Part shown: positions 59,141-64,000 of the stretch, piece after piece | How the letters are laid out: each line of letters opens with the position of its first letter | Position numbering within the stretch: the first letter of the stretch is position 1 | Assembly (NCBI GenBank): GCA_035539135.1 | Contig: DATLJD010000002.1 | Coordinates: 1-64,000, forward strand | Length of the DNA: 64,000 nt | Origin: JABFWF01 sp035539135 | Lineage (GTDB): Bacteria; Pseudomonadota; Gammaproteobacteria; Xanthomonadales; Xanthomonadaceae | Direction: 5' to 3' | Made by a program: the position numbers and the translations under genes | Notes under the pieces: generated by a model | What the model saw: only the letters and a program-made list of their open reading frames with translations | The model's database searches: none | What the model was told of the DNA's origin: nothing

Positions 59141-60214
59141 ATGGCCGCCGCCGATCCCGCCCTCGACGCCCTGTTCCTGCCGCTCGCCGAAGGCCACGTC
59201 GGCTGGCCCGCGGACGGGGCGCTGTTCCTGCGCGCGCGAGAAGGCGCGGCGCTGCATGCCGCGCCGCGACCCGGGCTGGCCTGCGTGCAGCCGTTCAGGC
59301 CGCAGGCCGACGCGCTCGCCCGCGCCGGTTTCGCGGTGGCGCCGGACGACGACGCGGACGAACGCCGCTGGTCGCTGGTCCTGCTGCTGCCGCCGCGCCA
59401 GCGCGAGGAGGCGCGGGCCTGGTTCGCGCGCGCGCTGGAACGCGTCGCGCCCGGCGGCGTGCTGCTCGCCGCCCAGCACAACGACGAGGGCGGCCGCAGC
59501 GGCCAGGCCGACCTCGCCCGCCTCGCCGGCCCGCTGCAGGCGCTGTCCAAGCACCATTGCCGGGTGTACTGGACGCAGCCGGCGACAGGTGGCGTGGACG
59601 CGGGGCTTGCCGCCGAGTGGCGCGCGCTGGACGCGCCCCGGCCGCTCGCCGATTCGCGCCTGGCCGAGGCCGGCCTCGCGGGACGCTGGCTCAGCCGCCC
59701 CGGGGTGTTCGCCTGGGACCGGGTGGACGCCGGTTCCGCGTTGCTCGCGCGCCACCTGCCGGACGACCTCGCCGGCGACGCCGCCGACCTCGGCGCCGGC
59801 TGGGGCTTCCTCGCCGGCGTGCTGCTGGCGCGCTGCCCGCACATCCGCGCGCTCGACCTGTACGAAGCCGACGCGCGCGCGCTCGACCTCGCGCGCGCCA
59901 ACCTCGCGGCGAACGCCCCGGGTGCGGCGGTCGGCTTCCACTGGCACGACGTCGCCGCCGGCCTGCCGCGGCGCTACGACGTGATCGTCAGCAACCCGCC
60001 CTTCCACGCGCAGGACCGGATCGACCGCCCCGAGCTCGGCCAGCGCTTCATCGCCGCCGCGGCGCAGGCGCTCGCCCCACGCGGGCGGCTGTGGCTGGTC
60101 GCCAACCGCCACCTGCCGTACGAGGCCGCGCTCGGCGCGCACTTCGCGCAGGTGCGCACGGTCGCGCAGGAAGCCGGCTTCAAGGTCGTCGAAGCCGTCC
60201 GGGGCGCGGCATGA
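59141..60214 (+). CDS. rsmC: RsmC-like 16S rRNA G1207 methyltransferase
   Basis: The 357-residue protein has two methyltransferase-like domains as in RsmC. The N-terminal one is degenerate; the C-terminal one has the SAM site DLGAGWGFLAG and the catalytic NPPF motif. It methylates G1207 of 16S rRNA in the small subunit. Its stop overlaps the rsuA-like start (ATGA), forming an rRNA-modification pair. Confidence 0.87.
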   Translation: MAAADPALDALFLPLAEGHVGWPADGALFLRAREGAALHAAPRPGLACVQPFRPQADALARAGFAVAPDDDADERRWSLVLLLPPRQREEARAWFARALERVAPGGVLLAAQHNDEGGRSGQADLARLAGPLQALSKHHCRVYWTQPATGGVDAGLAAEWRALDAPRPLADSRLAEAGLAGRWLSRPGVFAWDRVDAGSALLARHLPDDLAGDAADLGAGWGFLAGVLLARCPHIRALDLYEADARALDLARANLAANAPGAAVGFHWHDVAAGLPRRYDVIVSNPPFHAQDRIDRPELGQRFIAAAAQALAPRGRLWLVANRHLPYEAALGAHFAQVRTVAQEAGFKVVEAVRGAA

Positions 60215-60924
60215 AACTGGTGAAGCTGCTCGCCAACCTCGGCTACGGCAGCCGCAAGGAAGTCGCGCGCCTGTTCCGCGAAGGCCGGGTCACCGATGCC
60301 GCGGGCGAGGTGCTGTACGCCGACGACGCGGTCGCGCACGCCGACGTGCGCGTGGACGGCGACTTGCTGGATCCCGCGCCCGGCATGTTGCTGATGCTGC
60401 ACAAGCCGCTCGGTTACACCTGTTCCACCACCGATCCCGGGCGCGTCGTCTACGACCTGCTGCCGCCGCGCTTCCGCTTGCGCCGGCCGGTGCTGTCCAC
60501 GATCGGCCGGCTCGATCGCGACACCAGCGGGCTGCTGCTGATGACCGACGACGGCGCGCTGCTGCACCGGATCGTGTCGCCGCGCACGCAATTGCCGAAG
60601 GTCTACGAGGCGACCCTGGCGCAGGACCTGCGCGGCGACGAGGCGGCGCTGTTCGCCAGCGGCACGCTGCTGCTGGAATCGGAGCGCACGCCGCTGGCGC
60701 CGGCGCGGCTGGAGGCGATCGGTCCGCGCCACGCGCGGCTCACCCTCACCGAAGGCCGCTACCACCAGGTGCGGCGGATGTTCGCCGCGGTCGGCAACCA
60801 CGTCGAGGCGCTGCACCGGCCGCGCGTCGGCGGGCTGGGGCTGGACGGGCTGGCGGCGGGCGCGTGGCGGCTGCTGGACGACGACGACCGCCGGCGGCTG
60901 TTCGATGCCGGAGACGCGCGATGA
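60211..60924 (+). CDS. RsuA/RluE-family pseudouridine synthase
   Basis: The 237-residue protein has an N-terminal S4 RNA-binding domain (about 1-60, VKLLANLGYGSRKEVARLFREG) and a catalytic domain with GRLDRDTSGLLL, where the Asp is catalytic. EGRYHQVRRMFAAVGNHV closes the site. RsuA makes pseudouridine 516 in 16S rRNA; RluE-like enzymes modify 23S. The S4 domain and the rsmC neighbour favour RsuA. The ATG overlaps rsmC. Confidence 0.85.
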   Translation: MKLVKLLANLGYGSRKEVARLFREGRVTDAAGEVLYADDAVAHADVRVDGDLLDPAPGMLLMLHKPLGYTCSTTDPGRVVYDLLPPRFRLRRPVLSTIGRLDRDTSGLLLMTDDGALLHRIVSPRTQLPKVYEATLAQDLRGDEAALFASGTLLLESERTPLAPARLEAIGPRHARLTLTEGRYHQVRRMFAAVGNHVEALHRPRVGGLGLDGLAAGAWRLLDDDDRRRLFDAGDAR

Positions 60925-62044
60925 GCGAAGGGCGGCGGGCGCACGCGCTGCCGGCAAGCCGGGCAAGGCCGTGCCGCGCGCCAGGACGCCCGGCCTATTG
61001 CCCGCGCGCGGTGCGCAGGGCAGCGTGGGCGCCTGCCCCCGCCATCCGGAGCGCCGCGATGAGGATGCTGCCTTGCTGCTGCTGGCCGCGCTCGCCGCGT
61101 GCGCGCCACGGCGCGACGCGGCGCCGCTGCCGGGCGACACGGTCGCGCCGGACGTCGCGCTGCTGCGCGGCGCCTTCGTCGCCGGCGCGCAGCCGGACGG
61201 CAACAGCGTGCTGCTGCGCGCGCCGCAGGGGCTCATCGTGTTCGACAGCGGCCGCCATGCGGCGCACACGCAACGCATCCTCGACGCCGCGCGTGAAGTG
61301 CGGCAGCCCATCGCGGCGATCGTCAACAGCCACTGGCACCTGGATCACGTCGCCGGCAACGCGTTGCTGCGCGACGCATGGCCGCGGGCGGAGGTATACG
61401 CCAGCGACGCGATCGAAGGCGCGATGCGCGGCTTCCTCGCCGACTATCGCGCGCAGCTCGAGGGCGCGCTCGCGCAGGCGCCGGACGGCAGCGCCGATGC
61501 CGCCGGCTGGCGCGAGGAGATCGCGCGCATCGACGCCGGCGCGCGGCTGTTCCCGACCCGCCCGGTGACCGCCACCGGCGCGCGCACGCTCGCCGGGCGC
61601 AGGGTGACCCTCGGCCTGGAGCGCAACGCGGTCAGCGGCGGTGACGTCTGGCTGTACGACCCGGCCACGCGCACGCTGCTGGCTGGCGACCTCGTCACCC
61701 TGCCGGCGCCGCTGCTGGACACCGCCTGCGCGGAAGGCTGGCGCGAGGCGCTGGCACGGCTCGACGCGCTGCCGTTCGCGACCCTGGTGCCCGGCCACGG
61801 CGCGCCGATGACGCACGCGCAGTTCGCGGCCTGGCGCGGCGCCTACGCGGGCCTGCTCGCCTGCGCCGCCGGCGACGCGACGGACGCGGACTGCAAGGCC
61901 GGCTGGCTGCGCGACGCCGGCCCGCTCATTCCGGAGGCCGACCGCGCGCTCGCCGCGAACCTGCTCGACTACTACCTGCCGCAGGTCCTGCGCGCGCCGG
62001 CCGCGCGCCGCGCGCGTTACTGCGACGCGGAAGCCGGCCGATGA
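60905..62044 (+). CDS. MBL-fold metallo-hydrolase, lipoprotein, start uncertain
   Basis: The mature part (from about residue 68) is a metallo-beta-lactamase fold with NSHWHLDHVAGN, a GDLVTLP region and a final PGHGAP. It resembles secreted quinoprotein-relay or subclass-B3-like hydrolases. The lipobox LLLLAALAAC is in frame, but no ATG directly begins this signal. A good ATGAGGATG at 61059 lies one frame off, as if one base were missing just before the TTG-rich signal. In-frame options are ATG 60905, GTG 61025 and TTG 61073. The 60905 start given here overlaps the rsuA-like stop by 20 bases. Confidence 0.7.
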   Translation: MPETRDERRAAGARAAGKPGKAVPRARTPGLLPARGAQGSVGACPRHPERRDEDAALLLLAALAACAPRRDAAPLPGDTVAPDVALLRGAFVAGAQPDGNSVLLRAPQGLIVFDSGRHAAHTQRILDAAREVRQPIAAIVNSHWHLDHVAGNALLRDAWPRAEVYASDAIEGAMRGFLADYRAQLEGALAQAPDGSADAAGWREEIARIDAGARLFPTRPVTATGARTLAGRRVTLGLERNAVSGGDVWLYDPATRTLLAGDLVTLPAPLLDTACAEGWREALARLDALPFATLVPGHGAPMTHAQFAAWRGAYAGLLACAAGDATDADCKAGWLRDAGPLIPEADRALAANLLDYYLPQVLRAPAARRARYCDAEAGR

Positions 62045-62925
62045 CGACACGCAATCCGCATGCGCTGCGGGCGATGGTCACCATGCTGGTCGCGGTGGCC
62101 ACCTTCGCGCTGATGGACGCGGGCCTGAAGGTGCTGTCGGCGCATTACCCGCCATTCGAGGTGGGCACCCTGCGCGCGCTGTCCTCGCTGCCCTTCGTGC
62201 TGGTCTGGGCAGTGGCCAGCGTCGGCGGCCGCGCGCTGCTGCGGGTGCGCTGGTCGCTGCACCTGCTGCGTGGCGCGATCGGCGTGGCGATGATGGCGTC
62301 CTTCGTCTATGCGCTGCGCACGCTGCCGCTGTCGACGACCTACTCGATCTTCTTCGTCGCCCCGCTGCTGATCACCGCGTTGTCGGTGCCGCTGCTCGGC
62401 GAGCGGGTGGGGCCGCGGCGCTGGATCGCGATCGGCGTCGGCCTGGTCGGCGTGCTGGTGCTGCTGCGGCCACGCGGCGACGGCGTGTTCGGGATGGCGG
62501 CGCTGATGGTGCTGCTGGCGGCGCTGATGTACGCGATCAGCGCGATCACCGTGCGCTGGCTGGCGCGCACCGACAGCAACCAGGCGATGGTGGTGTGGCT
62601 GCTGGTGCTGATGGCGCTCGGCTCGGGCGCGATCGCGCTGCCCGACTGGGTACCGGTGCGCGCCGAGCACGGCTGGCTGGTGCTCGGCGTCGGCATCTCC
62701 GGCGCGATCGGGCAGTACGCGATCACCGCCGCGTTCCGCCTCGGCGAAGCGTCGCTGCTGGCGCCGCTGGAATACACCGCGCTGGTGTGGGGCGTGCTGT
62801 TCGACCTGCTGCTGTGGCACACCCTGCCGGACGCCGTCACCTGGGTCGGTGCCAGCATCATTGTCGCCAGCGGCCTGTACCTGCTGCGCCGCGAGCGGGT
62901 GCACGCGGAGGCGGAGCATCCCTAG
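62041..62925 (+). CDS. EamA/DMT-family transporter
   Basis: The 294-residue protein has ten membrane segments in two EamA halves, with FEVGTLRALSSLPFVLVWA and a second half GEASLLAPLEYTALVWGVL. It is related to RhtB-like or S-adenosylmethionine-type DMT carriers; the substrate is unknown. The ATG overlaps the MBL stop, making it the last gene of the rsmC operon. Its TAG stop shares CTAG with the stop of the convergent glycosylase gene. Confidence 0.87.
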   Translation: MTTRNPHALRAMVTMLVAVATFALMDAGLKVLSAHYPPFEVGTLRALSSLPFVLVWAVASVGGRALLRVRWSLHLLRGAIGVAMMASFVYALRTLPLSTTYSIFFVAPLLITALSVPLLGERVGPRRWIAIGVGLVGVLVLLRPRGDGVFGMAALMVLLAALMYAISAITVRWLARTDSNQAMVVWLLVLMALGSGAIALPDWVPVRAEHGWLVLGVGISGAIGQYAITAAFRLGEASLLAPLEYTALVWGVLFDLLLWHTLPDAVTWVGASIIVASGLYLLRRERVHAEAEHP

Positions 62926-63932
62926 TTGGGGACGGGACGGGCGCGCGAGGTGGCGCGCGGTGCGCTGGCCGGCCTGGCTTTTGCGGCGGACTTGCGGACC
63001 CTGGCTGCCTTCGCCGGGGCCTTTGCGGGTTTCGGCGTCTTCGCCGGTTTGGCGGCTTTCGCGGGCTTCGCGGCTTTCGCGGCCTTCGCGGGCTTCGCGG
63101 GTTTCGCGGCTTTCGCGGCTTTCGGAGTCTTTTCGGGTCTGGCCGCCTTCTCGGGCCCGGCGGCTTTCGCGGCCTTCGCCACGTCCATCCCGGCCGCGCG
63201 ATACAGCACCTGGCATTCCTCGCAGAAGAACGCGTGCCGGCGCTTCTCGCCCAGTTCCTTGCGGTAGCTCAGGCGGGCGCCGTCGCGCGGGCAGTACTGC
63301 TTCGTGTGCACCTGGTAGTGCTTCTTCAGCACGAAGGCCTTCTTCCAGGCGAGGAAGTCGAAGCTGTATTCGCGCGCCTGCCTGACCAGCTCGCCGAGCT
63401 TGCGCGGCGGCAGCGCGCCGATCGTGCTCTCCGGATGCACCCGGATCCGCCACAGCACCTCGTTCTTGATGATGTTGCCGACCCCCGCGAAGATCTCCTG
63501 CTCCAGCAGCGCGTCGGCAGCGAGCAGGTCCGGATGCGCCTTGAGCTTGCGCCGTGCCCTGGCCGGGTCCCAGGCGTCGGCCATCACGTCGCCGCTCCAG
63601 TCGTAGGCGTCGTCCAGTTCGCCCTCGATGAAGCGCACCGAGCAGGCGTAGAGGTTGAGCTCGCCGTTGTCGAAGGCGAGGCTCAGGCGCGGGTTCGCGT
63701 TCTCCCGCCGCGCGTCCACCGCCCAGCGCCCGAACAGCATGAAATGGATCCGCACGGCGAAGCCGTCGAACGCGAGCAGGAAGTGCTTGCCCCAGCTGCA
63801 CACGGCGCGCAGGCGCTGGCCGGCCAGGCGCTGGATGTCCTGGCGGCTGTTGCCGGAGGCGGCGCGGACCCGCTTGCCGGCGAACTTCGCCGCCTCCTCC
63901 CTGAGGATGACGATGGACGGGCCCTCGGGCAT
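62922..63932 (-). CDS. Fpg/Nei-family DNA glycosylase with histone H1-like tail
   Basis: The 336-residue protein begins PEGPS, with the catalytic N-terminal Pro and Glu of Fpg/Nei. It has a helix-two-turn-helix around EQEIFAGVGNIIKNEVLW and a zinc-finger-like end: YCPRDG...FFCEECQ. One cysteine of the usual four is replaced, so metal binding may be altered. It cuts oxidised bases, probably of the Nei type. The last about 80 residues are AAKAAKPAK repeats unlike any core glycosylase, similar to the H1-like protein at 26022, and could increase DNA binding. The gene ends convergently with the EamA gene. Confidence 0.88.
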   Translation of the reverse strand: MPEGPSIVILREEAAKFAGKRVRAASGNSRQDIQRLAGQRLRAVCSWGKHFLLAFDGFAVRIHFMLFGRWAVDARRENANPRLSLAFDNGELNLYACSVRFIEGELDDAYDWSGDVMADAWDPARARRKLKAHPDLLAADALLEQEIFAGVGNIIKNEVLWRIRVHPESTIGALPPRKLGELVRQAREYSFDFLAWKKAFVLKKHYQVHTKQYCPRDGARLSYRKELGEKRRHAFFCEECQVLYRAAGMDVAKAAKAAGPEKAARPEKTPKAAKAAKPAKPAKAAKAAKPAKAAKPAKTPKPAKAPAKAARVRKSAAKARPASAPRATSRARPVPN

Positions 63933-64000
63933 GGCCGCACCGTAGCGGCGGCGCGCGGCGGTGGGCGTGAACGCCGGCGCCCCCGGGACCGGCGCGGTGA

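Overview
This window is chromosomal DNA of a very GC-rich gammaproteobacterium. The small conserved families present (DUF3297, DUF3247), a cobalamin-dependent ribonucleotide reductase split into NrdJa and NrdJb, the HslVU and UbiE housekeeping genes, and abundant CCCTCTCCCGC-type and GGAGCAAGCTCC-type intergenic palindromes all suggest the Xanthomonadaceae/Lysobacteraceae, in the Lysobacter/Luteimonas range. Genus is an inference. I see no rRNA, tRNA, CRISPR array, complete insertion sequence or prophage. Most of the window is ordinary single-copy chromosome with short gaps and many 4-base ATGA/GTGA overlaps.

Positions 1-9900 hold an M28 metallopeptidase, an Atm1-type ABC exporter, a CBS-regulated ClC chloride transporter, an Ada-like alkylation repair protein, and an Lrp-type regulator divergent from two EamA-type exporters. 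Positions 9900-16700 carry a MacAB-like exporter cassette (adaptor, ATPase, two permeases) divergent from a DesK/DesR-like two-component pair. Positions 16700-23000 are a seven-gene leftward run: a Deg-type protease, a YqjD/YqjE-like membrane trio, an AI-2E-family permease, a HAD hydrolase and a leucyl aminopeptidase.

Positions 23100-27500 form a ribonucleotide reductase locus. A palindrome array precedes a strong sigma70-like promoter, two tandem palindromes resembling NrdR boxes, and a perfect DnaA-box 9-mer. nrdJ follows, then a histone H1-like gene, then nrdJb, whose coding sequence carries an in-frame intergenic palindrome. Positions 27700-29900 are a clear island of lower GC. It holds an overlapping HigB-like toxin, a HigA-like antitoxin with an unexplained C-terminal extension, and a third beta-rich protein of unknown role. 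This is the best candidate for an undescribed system, a toxin-antitoxin module with an added third component. Relics of a REP-type element and an orphan HEPN-like protein follow.

Positions 30000-46000 are a mixed accessory and stress region: glyoxalase-fold, RMD1-like, MBL lipoprotein, dodecin, a second M28 peptidase, a 47-residue Cys-rich metallothionein-like gene next to an AraC regulator, a patatin, an SGNH hydrolase with a duplicated broken copy of its 5' end, DOPA dioxygenase-like and pirin proteins, and an ion channel. Positions 46400-64000 contain an S9 oligopeptidase, hslVU, ubiE, an EAL c-di-GMP phosphodiesterase with a cyclic-nucleotide-binding domain, an ECF sigma factor with a membrane partner, a sugar dehydrogenase, an rsmC/rsuA-like/MBL/EamA operon, and a Nei/Fpg-type DNA glycosylase with a histone H1-like tail.
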